Shown in pieces: positions 1-8,615 of a stretch of 64,000 nt of DNA. The notes beneath the pieces are model-generated. The model was not told the DNA's origin. It searched no databases and saw only the letters and a program-made list of their open reading frames with translations. Position 1 is the first letter of the stretch. Every line of letters begins with the position of its first letter. This DNA comes from PALSA-270 sp963770245 (lineage in GTDB: Bacteria; Acidobacteriota; Terriglobia; Terriglobales; Acidobacteriaceae), in assembly GCA_963770245.1 (NCBI GenBank), contig CAVYOX010000008.1, positions 186,001 through 250,000 on the forward strand, read 5' to 3'. The position numbers and the translations under genes were made by a program.

Positions 1-208
1 CACGTTCGGTGTGCTGTTGTCCGGAGGCGACGCAGAATCCCGGCGGCGGGCAAAACCCTAGAGGTCAGCCCGACCAAAGATTCTCCGAAGACCAACTCGG
101 CGGTGGTCGCCACCACCTGGCCACCGCGTAATGGGAATTTTTCGTAATGTGCAAAGCAGTTCAGACTGGCTGGTTGTCAATAGCGGCCTTGTTAGGAGAG
201 AAGGCGTC

Positions 209-661
209 ATGCGTATCATTGCAATATCCAAACAAGAATGCAGTGAGCTGTTGAAACGGGTACCTATCGGAAGGCTGGCATGTTCGTTGGACAACCAACC
301 GTATGTGGTCCCGGTTGCCTTTTCGTACGAGCCCGATTGCATCTACGTCTTTTCGACTGTTGGGAAAAAGATTGAGTGGATGCGGAAGAATCCCAAGGTT
401 TGTCTGCAAGCGGACGAAATAGGAAATCAGTCGAACTGGATGAGCGTGATCGTGACTGGAACGTACTCGGAACTACGTGAGCCAGAATTCACTGCTCAGC
501 GGGAGCATGCGCTCGAACAACTCGCGCAGTATTCTCGATATTGGCAAAACCCTCTGGCGGAAAGGCGCGAACAAACCAGCGATCTGTCAATTGAGCCTGT
601 ATTCTTTCGCATTGACATCGGCTCAATGAGCGGCCTCCGTGGTATGCCTGAAGCCGAATAG
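209..661 (+). CDS. Pyridoxamine 5'-phosphate oxidase-family (FMN split-barrel) protein
   Basis: A 150-residue protein with the split-barrel layout of flavin-nucleotide-binding PPOX-like proteins. It opens with a short helix (ISKQECSELLKR). Next come the strands IGRLACSLDNQPYVVPVAFSY, then VFSTVGKKIEWMRKNPKVCL, a pattern typical of the FMN phosphate-binding face, and then a strand ending SVIVTGTYSEL. Start: the reading frame is open from 131, but ATG 209 has GGAGAG eight bases upstream and begins the conserved domain, so I chose 209. The family binds FMN or F420 and reduces or senses small molecules; the substrate is not predictable here. It is a single gene with no clear operon partner. Confidence 0.8.
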   Translation: MRIIAISKQECSELLKRVPIGRLACSLDNQPYVVPVAFSYEPDCIYVFSTVGKKIEWMRKNPKVCLQADEIGNQSNWMSVIVTGTYSELREPEFTAQREHALEQLAQYSRYWQNPLAERREQTSDLSIEPVFFRIDIGSMSGLRGMPEAE

Positions 662-675
662 AGAAGTTTGTAAGA

Positions 676-801
676 GCAGAAAAAGAGCAGGTGTACGCGG
701 TGAACCCGCATACGCTGGTCGTGCTGATCGCCAGCTTCCCATTTGCCATTCAATGGACGCAGGACAACATTCCCGCGATTCTGCACATGGCATCAAGCGG
801 A
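676..801 (+). pseudogene. Fragment of a GH3 beta-glucosidase
   Basis: About 42 codons read like the C-terminal sandwich domain of GH3 beta-glucosidases: VYAVNPHTLVVLIASFPF, then AIQWTQDNIPAILHMASSG. Family members have a V(F/Y)AANPRTVVVL segment, then FP(Y/F)AI.W.Q..VPAIL and a downstream GDYNPGGR loop, which is absent here. Homology stops at the Gly codon ending at 801, and no catalytic module lies upstream. I read it as a relic left by deletion or recombination. Identification rests on remembered family consensus. Confidence 0.5.
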
Positions 802-954
802 TATCCAACCGAGTTTGCGAAGATCGGACCCGCAACCGGATTACCACACTTCTTGCGACGTGCATCCATCCTTTAGGCAAGCTGCGGAAACACGGAACGG
901 GCGCTCTCGATTTCGCAGTTTTAGGATCACCGATCGTGCTACGCCAGACAGGTC

Positions 955-1110
955 GTGCCGAACGCACCTCAGCTCCCACGGTGCTCTCTGTGCGACAAAC
1001 CAGTGTTGCTCGAAACCAGCAAGACTGATGAGTACGGAAAGGCCGTGCATGAGGAATGCTACGCACTCAAGATGAGCTTGAGGCAAGCCACTACCACACC
1101 AGAGGGATAG
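955..1110 (+). CDS. Small CxxC / HxxC protein of unknown function
   Basis: A 51-codon frame from GTG 955 (the frame is closed by TAG at 922) to TAG 1108. The peptide contains RCSLCDKPV, then SKTDEYGKAVHEECYALK, so two cysteines three apart followed by His and Cys in HEEC. This is a compact Cys/His arrangement that could bind one zinc ion. I recall similar short proteins with the CxxC...KTD..G...HEECY pattern in acidobacterial genomes, none with a known role. The start has only a weak, close AGACAGG upstream. It is too short for routine ORF calling and easily missed. Confidence 0.5.
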   Translation: MPNAPQLPRCSLCDKPVLLETSKTDEYGKAVHEECYALKMSLRQATTTPEG

Positions 1111-1192
1111 ACCTAAGATGTGGCATTTGATTTCCCGCACGTGAAAATGGTCCCCTACTCCTCTACCCGACAGCCCCGACCCCTGCGATAAT

Positions 1193-2911
1193 GTGAAAAT
1201 GGCGCGTGTTTTCTTGGAAGAACGCTGGCTTCCGAAGTCTGTACTCTGTCTGCGCGATTACAATCGCCACAAATTTCTGCTCGACCTGATCGCTGGAATC
1301 ACCGTCGGCCTTGTCGCTCTCCCGCTGGCCATGGCCTTTGCCATTGCCTCAGGACTCACGCCGCAAGCCGGCATCTACTGCGCGATTGTCACCGGCTTCC
1401 TGATCTCCGCCCTCGGCGGATCCAAGACTCAGATCGGCGGACCCACCGGTGCCTTCGTCGTCGTCGTCGCCGGCATTGTCGCCGCTCACGGCGTCGACGG
1501 TCTCTTCGTGTGCACCGTGATGGCTGGCGTCCTCCTCGTCATCATGGGCGTGACCGGACTAGGCACCGGCGTGAAATTCATCCCGCGCCCCGTGGTCATT
1601 GGATTCACCAACGGCATCGCCGTCCTCATCGCCAGCACACAGATTAAAGACTTCTTCGGTTTGCATCTCGACAAAGTCCCCGGCGTGTTCTCGCTGCGTA
1701 TGGAAGCACTTGCTCGCAATTTTCACACCATCTCTTACGAGGCTACCGCGCTCGCCGTGTTCACGCTCCTGACGCTGATTGTCTGCCGCAGCGTTTCTGC
1801 TCGTATACCAGGGCCAATTGTCGCTCTGCTTCTGGGAACGCTGGCCGTGTACTTCTTCAAGCTGCCGGTGGAAACGATTGGAACCCGTTTTGGCGGAATA
1901 CCCAGCGGCCTGCCGCACCTGGTGATCCCCAAGTTCCGAATCGACTTGATCCACGGGCTGCTCGGCCCGGCCTTCACCGTAGCCATGCTGGGCGCGATCG
2001 AATCGCTCATGTCCGCGGTCGTGTCTGACCGCATGAGCAACGACCGCCACAATCCGAATGTCGAGTTAATCGGACAGGGTGTGGCCAACATCTTCTCCCC
2101 TATGTTCGGCGGATTGCCCGCCACCGGAGCCATCGCCCGCACCGCCACCAACATTCGCTCCGGCGCGCAGTCTCCGGTCGCCGGCATGATCCACGCCCTT
2201 ACACTGCTGTGCATTCTTCTTTTCGCCGCACCGCTGGTCAGCTACGTTCCGATGTGCGCGCTGGCCGGAATCCTGATGATCGTGGCCTACAACATGGGCG
2301 AGTGGCGCGAAATTCCGCAACTGCTCAAGCTCACCAAAACCGACATCAGCATCTGGCTGGTCACCTTCGCCTTGACCGTCTTCGCCGATCTCACTGTGGC
2401 CGTCGAGGCCGGCATGATCCTGGCCGCGCTGCTCTTCATCAGCCGCGTGGCAGCAACCACCACTGTCTCGCAGGTCACCGACGACTACGTCGAAGATGGC
2501 CGCATGCACATCCTGCAGGACAAAGATATTCCCTACTACGCCACCATCTTCCGCATCCACGGCCCGTTCCTGTTCGGCGCGACGGACAAAATCTCCGTCG
2601 TCACCGAGAACCTGCACAAGCTGCCGCCGGTCGTGATCCTGCGCCTTGCGCAACATGACAGCCCTCGACGCTACCGGCCTCTTCGCCCTGGAAGAAGTCG
2701 CCAAACAACTGCACGCCAGCAAACGGACGCTGATTCTCTGCGGCGCCCGCGAACAGCCCTCTCAGTTGATCCACCAGGCCGAGTTCGACGAGGTAGTCGG
2801 AGCAAGAAAACATCTGCGATAACGTGCAGGAAGCCCTGCGCCGGGCTGAGGAAGTGTACGAGAGGCTGGAGGCGAAGTTCGTCGTCGCCAAGAAGTAGAC
2901 TGCCCCAGTAA
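1193..2911 (+). CDS. SulP-family anion transporter, frameshifted in the STAS domain
   Basis: An inner-membrane SulP permease (sulfate, bicarbonate or related anions). The N-terminal signature is clear: DLIAGITVGLVALPLAMAFAIASG, then GSKTQIGGPTGAF, with about ten hydrophobic helices to residue ~430. The C-terminal STAS domain is interrupted twice. Near 2645 an apparent extra T in CTGCGCCTTGCGCAAC moves the frame; the STAS motif continues from 2655 as MTALDATGLFALEEVAKQL. Near 2804 an apparent extra A shifts it again; the last piece, NICDNVQEALRRAEEVYERL, ends at TAG 2896-2898. The frame from 1193 therefore ends in nonsense at 2911, and the intact gene would stop at 2898. Start is GTG 1193 or ATG 1199. 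No carbonic anhydrase gene is adjacent, so the substrate is open. Confidence 0.8.
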   Translation: MKMARVFLEERWLPKSVLCLRDYNRHKFLLDLIAGITVGLVALPLAMAFAIASGLTPQAGIYCAIVTGFLISALGGSKTQIGGPTGAFVVVVAGIVAAHGVDGLFVCTVMAGVLLVIMGVTGLGTGVKFIPRPVVIGFTNGIAVLIASTQIKDFFGLHLDKVPGVFSLRMEALARNFHTISYEATALAVFTLLTLIVCRSVSARIPGPIVALLLGTLAVYFFKLPVETIGTRFGGIPSGLPHLVIPKFRIDLIHGLLGPAFTVAMLGAIESLMSAVVSDRMSNDRHNPNVELIGQGVANIFSPMFGGLPATGAIARTATNIRSGAQSPVAGMIHALTLLCILLFAAPLVSYVPMCALAGILMIVAYNMGEWREIPQLLKLTKTDISIWLVTFALTVFADLTVAVEAGMILAALLFISRVAATTTVSQVTDDYVEDGRMHILQDKDIPYYATIFRIHGPFLFGATDKISVVTENLHKLPPVVILRLAQHDSPRRYRPLRPGRSRQTTARQQTDADSLRRPRTALSVDPPGRVRRGSRSKKTSAITCRKPCAGLRKCTRGWRRSSSSPRSRLPQ

Positions 2912-3206
2912 ATCCGCGACCCTTTAGAGGGCTGAGTGGAACTGTCGTCGCTGGCGGAATGGCGCGCGACCTCTATCGGCGCTCAGGGTGATGCTGTCGT
3001 CTTTCCTGCCTTGCGAGTTCTGGTCCGCTTTCGTGCTTTCCGCAATTCTCCTGTCACTCTTCCTAGGGAATAAAATCCAACTGCACCACTCCCCGCAAGC
3101 CGAAACTCTGCTTCGGTTGGCGGGTTTCTTGTAACATCATCTCGCTTGAAGATGCACTCTCGCCAAGGGACGACGGATTCAGAAAGGGCGTGTCCAGAGA
3201 TGATCA
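2912..3206. other. Intergenic region without recognisable genes
   Basis: Between the SulP gene and the MHYT kinase. I see no convincing coding frame, RNA gene or strong hairpin. It probably carries the kinase promoter, but no clear -35/-10 pair stands out. Confidence 0.4.
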
Positions 3207-5029
3207 GTGACCGCTGAAGCGATGATCGGTCATTACGATTACCCCCTTGTTGCGCTCTCGGTCTTGATTGCGGTGTTTGCTTCCTACACCGCTCTTGACC
3301 TCGCTGGGCGCACAACAGCCGCAAGTGGCCGGGTTCGTCTTATCTGGCTGGCGGGCGGGGCGACTGCCATGGGCGTGGGCATTTGGTCCATGCACTACAT
3401 CGGAATGCTGGCTTTCAGCTTACCCGTGCTGGTGCTCTACGACTGGCCGATGGTCTTGCTGTCGCTCATTGCGGCCGTTTTCGCTGCTGCCGTGGCTCTA
3501 TTCGTGGTCAGCCGGAAGAAAATGGGCTGGCCTCGCGCGCTGGCTGGCAGCGCAATTATGGGCAGTGGCATCGCCACGATGCACTACACCGTATGGCGGC
3601 GATGCGGCTGCCCGCAATGTGCTCCTACGACCTACGACTTCTTATCTTGTCAGTTGTGCTCGCCATCGTAATTTCGTTGGTCGCGCTGTGGCTCACGTTT
3701 CGTTTTCGGGAAGATGCGAAAGCCTTCGCTTGGTGGAAGACTGCCAGCGTCATAGTGATGGGGGCGGCCATCCCTGTGATGCATTACACGGGAATGGCTG
3801 CAGCTCGGTTTACGCCCTCTACAGTAGTGCCGGACACCACCCATGCCGTAAGCACCTCGACACTGGGCATCGCAGGCGTCACCGCCGTTACTTTGCTGGT
3901 TCTCGGCGTTGCTGTGGTGACGTCGGCTGTGGATCGGCGTTTCTCCGCTCAGAGGTTGCAGCTAGACGCAAGCGAACGCCGTTACCGAGGGTTCTTAGAG
4001 GCAGCGCCCGACGCCATGGTGGTCGTGAATCGAGAGGGCAAGATTGTCCTGATCAATGCCCAGGCCGAAAAGTTGTTCGGTTACCGGCGGGAAGAATTGC
4101 TGGAGCTGGAAGTTGAGATGCTGGTGCCGGAGCGTTTTCGCGGCCTGCATCCCGAACACCGAACCGGCTTCTTCAACGAACCGCGAGTGCGGCCGATGGG
4201 CGCAGGTATGGAATTGTATGGTTTGCACAAAGATGGCCACGAGTTTCCGGTGGCGATCAGCCTCAGCCCTCTGGAGACGGAGGAGGGTGTGCTGGTCACG
4301 AGCGCCATTCGCGACATGACCGAACGCAAGCGAGCAGAAGAAAGCCTACGTGATCTTTCCGGTCGGCTACTGAAGATGCAAGATGAGGAAAGAAGGCGCA
4401 TTGCTCGCGAGCTCCACGACAGCGCCGGCCAGATCCTCGCTGCCTTGAGTATGAACCTAACTCGCTTGGCAAGCGAGGCCAATACAGTCGGTCCTGATTC
4501 GGTCAAGGTGGTCAAGGAGAGTCTCGGCCTTATAGACGAAGTGAATACGGAAGTGCGTACCATTTCTCATCTGCTCCATCCGCCACTGCTGGATGAAGTA
4601 GGACTCGCGTCGGCTCTGCGCATCTACCTGGACGGTTTTGCGGATCGCAGCAAGATCAGAGTGGATTTGGAAATTCCCGATGATTTCGGGCGACTCTCAC
4701 AGGAAGTGGAAACGGCTATTTTCCGGATAGTGCAGGAGTCTGTCACCAACATTCACCGCCACTCCGGAAGCCCTGTGGCTAGAATTCATATTTACCGCTC
4801 TGGCAGCGATGTCCGCGGGGAAGTCGAAGACAAAGGCAAGGGCATACCGCTGGAGAAGCGATCTGCGATGGAGTCAACTGGCATGGTCGGAGTTGGGATC
4901 AGAGGGATGCGTGAAAGAATCCGGCAACTTGGCGGCACCTTGGAAATCAGCTCTGGCAGCAACGGCAGAGGCACGCTCATCGTAGCCCGGTTGCCGATTG
5001 GCACAACAGCATCGATCGACATCGCGTGA
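3207..5029 (+). pseudogene. MHYT-PAS sensor histidine kinase, split by one frameshift
   Basis: Two overlapping frames join into one kinase of about 606 residues. The first (GTG 3207 onward) gives membrane helices with a W..MHYIGM motif, and after a second MHYT motif it leaves frame at 3590/3591. Adding one G there restores MHYTGMAAMRLPAMCSYD, which continues in the frame that ends at 5029. A third motif, MHYTGMAAARF, follows. The MHYT domain is a seven-helix sensor proposed to bind copper and sense O2, CO or NO. After it come a PAS domain (RYRGFLEAAPDAMVVVNREG), a HisKA_3 dimerisation helix with RRIARELHDSAGQ (phospho-acceptor His) and an HATPase_c domain (DKGKGI; GVGIRGMRERI). This is NarL-class kinase architecture. 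No partner regulator is adjacent. Confidence 0.75.
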
Positions 5030-5196
5030 ACGGGGTGGCGGGGTGGTGGCAGCGGAAGAGTTGGGAACTGGAGTGCCCAGCGTTTCTACCTGGCTGAGCG
5101 GGGTGAGCCCTTGGATTGCCTGCGGAGGTCGGGGTGACTAAGCCCGTGTCTTTGTTGTGCTTTGGCACGCGAAGGTGCGGAGGTTGTGACCCGGCT

Positions 5197-6492
5197 TCAT
5201 CTCCGGAATACCGCGCCGCCTTTCATTACGAACTTCACTTGTTGTAAAACCCCGATGTCTTGTAGCGGGTTGCCGGGAACAGCGACGATGTCGGCCAAGT
5301 AGCCTGGCTTGAGTGCTCCGATCTGCCCTTGCCAACCAAGCAATTTTGCGCCGTTGAGCAGGTCGGCCTGCAGCGCAGCCAGCGGCGTCATGCCATATTT
5401 CACCATGAGCACGAACTCGCGGGCCTGTGTGCCGTGCGGAAACGGCCCAACATCCGATCCAACTGCGATAGGTACCCCGGCTGCAAGCTGCTTGCGAAAC
5501 TCCTGGGCATGCAAGTCGAGCAACTGGCGCTCCCGCGCCGCTTGCGCTGGCGAAGCCGCGTGATCGGCAAAGTACTCGGAAATCGTAAATGTAGGCACTG
5601 CGAAGATTTGTTTTTCGCGCATCAACCGCATGGTCTCGTCGCTGAGTTGATAGGCATGATCGATGGAGACAACGCCGGCCCGTGCGGCATACAAAGCACC
5701 TGGCTCCCCGGTGGCATGCACAGCGACCGCCTTGCTGGTGCGTGCAGCCTCCTGCACCGCGGCGCTGAGTTCGGCCTCGGTATATTGGTAAGGCGTTAAC
5801 AGGTAGCCATCCCGTAACGAGTCCGGTCCGGTTTCGTAAATCTTGATGAAATCGGTGCCTTGCTTGACCTGTTGGCGGATCACCGTCACTAGCTCCGCCG
5901 CATTGTTTGCATAGGTAGCATTCGGGAGCACGTGCTGCTCGGGATTGTAGTGAAGAGCATCTTCGTGCCCGCCAAGAATATCTATCGCATTACCACTGAC
6001 GCGCAGGCGTGGTCCCGGAATCAGGCCTTGATCAATCGCACTGCGCACCGCAGTATCGGCCGAACCTGCTCCTTCGGTCCCCATATCACGCTCCGCGGTG
6101 AAGCCTGCCATGAGATCAGCTCGAGCCGCCAAGGTCGCCAAAATGGTTCGTTGTGGCACTGATTCTTGCACCGTCTGCAAATCCTCTTCACCAGGATGCA
6201 GGAACAGGTGGACGTGTGCATCAATCAGGCCCGGCAACAAAGTACTGTCGCCTAAATCAATCATTTCCGCCCCAGCTGGATGGGTCACTGCCGAGCCAAC
6301 CTCGGCAATCCGCTCGTTTTGCACTAACACCTCGCCGGGGCTTAGTAACCGTCCAGTGTCGATTTCCAGCAACCGCGCCGCATGCAGCACCATGGGCTGC
6401 GTCGAGGTAACTCCGGACTGCGCCGAAGCAGCAGGGAGCAGTACGAAAAAGAGCGCAAGGAGCAATGCAGAGGAATGTCGATTTGTTGTCAT
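5197..6492 (-). CDS. Secreted metal-dependent amidohydrolase (imidazolonepropionase-like)
   Basis: An amidohydrolase-superfamily enzyme with the usual metal ligands in order: HVH in LIDAHVHLF, the carbamylated-lysine candidate in DFIKIYE, His in VAVHATGE, His in SIDHAYQ, and Asp in AVGSDVGPF. The C-terminal beta segment GYLADIVAVPGNPL is typical of prolidase/imidazolonepropionase-like members. An N-terminal signal peptide (SSALLLALFFVLLPAASAQ) implies a periplasmic or exported enzyme acting on cyclic amides or peptide-like substrates, not further predictable. ATG 6492 places the signal peptide well; an in-frame ATG at 6513 is possible. It converges with the MHYT kinase. Confidence 0.8.
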   Translation of the reverse strand: MTTNRHSSALLLALFFVLLPAASAQSGVTSTQPMVLHAARLLEIDTGRLLSPGEVLVQNERIAEVGSAVTHPAGAEMIDLGDSTLLPGLIDAHVHLFLHPGEEDLQTVQESVPQRTILATLAARADLMAGFTAERDMGTEGAGSADTAVRSAIDQGLIPGPRLRVSGNAIDILGGHEDALHYNPEQHVLPNATYANNAAELVTVIRQQVKQGTDFIKIYETGPDSLRDGYLLTPYQYTEAELSAAVQEAARTSKAVAVHATGEPGALYAARAGVVSIDHAYQLSDETMRLMREKQIFAVPTFTISEYFADHAASPAQAARERQLLDLHAQEFRKQLAAGVPIAVGSDVGPFPHGTQAREFVLMVKYGMTPLAALQADLLNGAKLLGWQGQIGALKPGYLADIVAVPGNPLQDIGVLQQVKFVMKGGAVFRR

Positions 6493-6513
6493 AATCGGAC
6501 GCGATGGTACCAT

Positions 6514-6773
6514 TTTACTAAGTCAAGGGGACCCAACTTCTTAAGGCCGAAAGTCTGGCTTTTATTGTGCTCAACGTTCAGGACTCGACACCGGGCTCGG
6601 TGGCGAACCCGAAGACCCACTTTTCCCCGCTTGCGCACGCGGCTTCGAGTTTTCCAGCACCGTGTCGAGGGCGTGCCATTACACGTCAAGACACCTTCCT
6701 ACTGCCGTTTTGCTAGACAACGCGCGCTGCATGTATAACGTCGGTGCGTTGTTCAGTTTCACATTATAGAATA
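6514..6773. other. Intergenic region between amidohydrolase and tetR
   Basis: Divergent promoter region. TTGTTC near 6749 and TATAGA near 6766 sit just before the tetR start. A half-site TCACATT at 6759-6765 is followed by the AATGTGA arm at 6776, so three alternating half-sites are present. I recognise nothing coding in it. Confidence 0.4.
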
Positions 6774-6793
6774 CGAATGTGATCTCACATTCG
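6774..6793. promoter_or_regulatory. Perfect inverted repeat overlapping the tetR start, likely TetR operator
   Basis: CGAATGTGA, two bases, TCACATTCG: a perfect 9-bp inverted repeat covering the GTG start at 6779. A further TCACATT half-site lies at 6759. Position and symmetry fit autorepression by the TetR protein encoded immediately downstream. The 2-bp spacer is wrong for CRP, which needs six. Confidence 0.6.
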
Positions 6794-7381
6794 TCTATTG
6801 CGCCACGGCGGATACCTCAACAGAAGCGTGGTCACCGCCGGGTAAATGGATTTCTGCGTGCGGCAGCATCGGTGATCACCGAAGTTGGATACGAGAGAGC
6901 GACCATGAGCGAAATTGCCAGACGCTCGGGTTCATCAGTTGGGTCGCTCTATCAATTTTTTCCGCACAAGCTGGCCGTCGCAGAGGCGCTGCGCAACCAC
7001 TACATCAGGAACATTGAACAATCCTGGATCTCTCTTGGCCGCCAGGCAGCAGAGATGAGCGCCGAGGATCTCACCAGCCGGTTGGTCGGACTCCAGATTG
7101 AGATCATGAAAAATTATCCTGCCTTGCTTGCACTCTTGGACGTTCCTCCAGCCTCACAGGCACGACGTGAGCTGATTCGCGCGCGAATTGCTGAGGTGCT
7201 GATTTCACACAAGACTCACATGTCCAAAGCCACCGCTCTGCGGATTGCTTCCGTCGTCCAGCAAGTCAGCCGAGGGCTGCTGATTCTATATGGGCGGACC
7301 GACGCTGACGAGAGAACCGCAATCATCGACGAATTCAAGTCAGTTTTGACTGGATATTTAGTACCTAAACTCAAGCCTTGA
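6779..7381 (+). CDS. TetR/AcrR-family transcriptional regulator
   Basis: A 200-residue one-component repressor. The N-terminal helix-turn-helix is standard: ASVITEVGYERATMSEIARR, then SGSSVGSLYQFFPHKLAVAEAL. The C-terminal half is all-helical and should bind a ligand. GTG 6779 is the only usable start, since TAG at 6767 closes the frame upstream and no Shine-Dalgarno is evident, so translation may be leaderless. It lies 70 bases ahead of the RND efflux genes on the same strand, the usual place for the pump's local repressor. The operator-like palindrome covers its start codon. Confidence 0.85.
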   Translation: MISHSSIAPRRIPQQKRGHRRVNGFLRAAASVITEVGYERATMSEIARRSGSSVGSLYQFFPHKLAVAEALRNHYIRNIEQSWISLGRQAAEMSAEDLTSRLVGLQIEIMKNYPALLALLDVPPASQARRELIRARIAEVLISHKTHMSKATALRIASVVQQVSRGLLILYGRTDADERTAIIDEFKSVLTGYLVPKLKP

Positions 7382-7451
7382 AGGCTTGCTTCGGAGGAAG
7401 CCACGCGAAGCATCGGGCGATGGGATTCAGCATCAGGGGAGGGGAAACGAA

Positions 7452-8612
7452 GTGAACAGCATAAACCGTAGAATTTGGAGGCCTGCCAGTCTTCTATTCG
7501 GTGTCCTTACCATTGTTTCTTCGATCGGATGCGACCAGAAGGTATTGTCAGCTCCGCCAGCTCGCCCTCCCGAGGTGGAAGTCGCCAGCGTGATTCAAAA
7601 AGATATCCCGATCTATGGCGAATGGGTGGGCACACTGGACGGATATGTGAATGCGCAAATACAGCCGCAGGTTACCGGGTATCTCATCAAGCAACCCTAC
7701 CGCGAAGGTTCCTTTGTTCACAAAGGAGATGTGCTGTTTGAGATCGATCCCCGCCCGTTTCAGGCCGTGCTTGACCAAGCCAAGGCGCAGCTAGCGCAGG
7801 CGGAGGCACAGCTAGGCGCCGCGAAACTCAATGTGAAACGCGATATCCCCGAAGCGCAGGAACAGGCGATTCCTCAAAGCCAGTTGGACAATGACACCCA
7901 AGCAAGGCTTGCGGCACAAGCTTCTGTCGAGGCTGGTCAGGCAGCCGTCGAGCAGGCCCAACTGAATCTGGGCTATACGACAGTGCGTTCGCTGATCGAC
8001 GGGATCGCGGGTATTGCTCAGGCGCAAGTCGGAAACCTCGTCACTCCAGCGACCGTGCTCACGGGCGTTTCCCAAATCAATCCCATCAAAGTCTATTTCC
8101 CAATCAGTGGAGTCGAGTATCTGCGGATTGCCGGTCGGGTTGGTCCTGGCACCGTGAACCTACTTTCCAGCACTCACCCGGTTCCTCTTGAGCTCGTCCT
8201 GCCGACCGGCCAGACGTACCTTCACAAGGGTGAGATTCTCTTTGCCAACCGACAGATGGACTCCCAAACCGGAACCATCCAGATCGTGGGCGCGTTCCCC
8301 AATCCAGGTGACATTCTCCGGCCCGGCCAAACTGTTCGTGTTCGCTCGGTCACCGAACTGAGAAACGGGGCGCTCCTCGTGCCGCAGCGCGCGGTGACGG
8401 AACTGCAGGGGAGCTTCCAGTTGGCAGTCCTTCAACCTGGCAACAAGATCGCCGTCCGCACGGTTCAGGTGGGAGAGCGAGTGGGGAGCATGTGGATCAT
8501 TGATCAGGGCTTGAAGCTGGGCGAACAGGTCGTGGCGGAAGGAACTCAAGCAGTGCGGGACGGCATGGTCGTTACGCCGAAACCCTACCCCGCTCGTAGC
8601 GAGGCAAACTGA
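7452..8612 (+). CDS. RND efflux periplasmic adaptor (membrane fusion lipoprotein)
   Basis: AcrA/MexA-type adaptor of 386 residues linking the inner-membrane pump to the outer-membrane channel. GTG 7452 follows a strong purine run (CAGGGGAGGGG), so I prefer it to the longer frame opening at 7386. The N-terminus ends in a lipobox-like SSIGC. Next come the lipoyl half-motif (YVNAQIQPQVTGYLIKQPYR, then EGSFVHKGDVLFEIDPRPF), the coiled-coil hairpin rich in QAKAQLAQAEAQLGAA, the second lipoyl half (LGYTTVRSLIDGIAGIAQAQ), and beta-barrel and MP domains. It is four bases from the pump gene, in one operon. Confidence 0.9.
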   Translation: MNSINRRIWRPASLLFGVLTIVSSIGCDQKVLSAPPARPPEVEVASVIQKDIPIYGEWVGTLDGYVNAQIQPQVTGYLIKQPYREGSFVHKGDVLFEIDPRPFQAVLDQAKAQLAQAEAQLGAAKLNVKRDIPEAQEQAIPQSQLDNDTQARLAAQASVEAGQAAVEQAQLNLGYTTVRSLIDGIAGIAQAQVGNLVTPATVLTGVSQINPIKVYFPISGVEYLRIAGRVGPGTVNLLSSTHPVPLELVLPTGQTYLHKGEILFANRQMDSQTGTIQIVGAFPNPGDILRPGQTVRVRSVTELRNGALLVPQRAVTELQGSFQLAVLQPGNKIAVRTVQVGERVGSMWIIDQGLKLGEQVVAEGTQAVRDGMVVTPKPYPARSEAN

Positions 8613-8615
8613 TCC

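Noticed and set aside
6774..6793. CRP/FNR-type binding site
   Set aside because: The TGTGA and TCACA arms are separated by only two bases instead of six.
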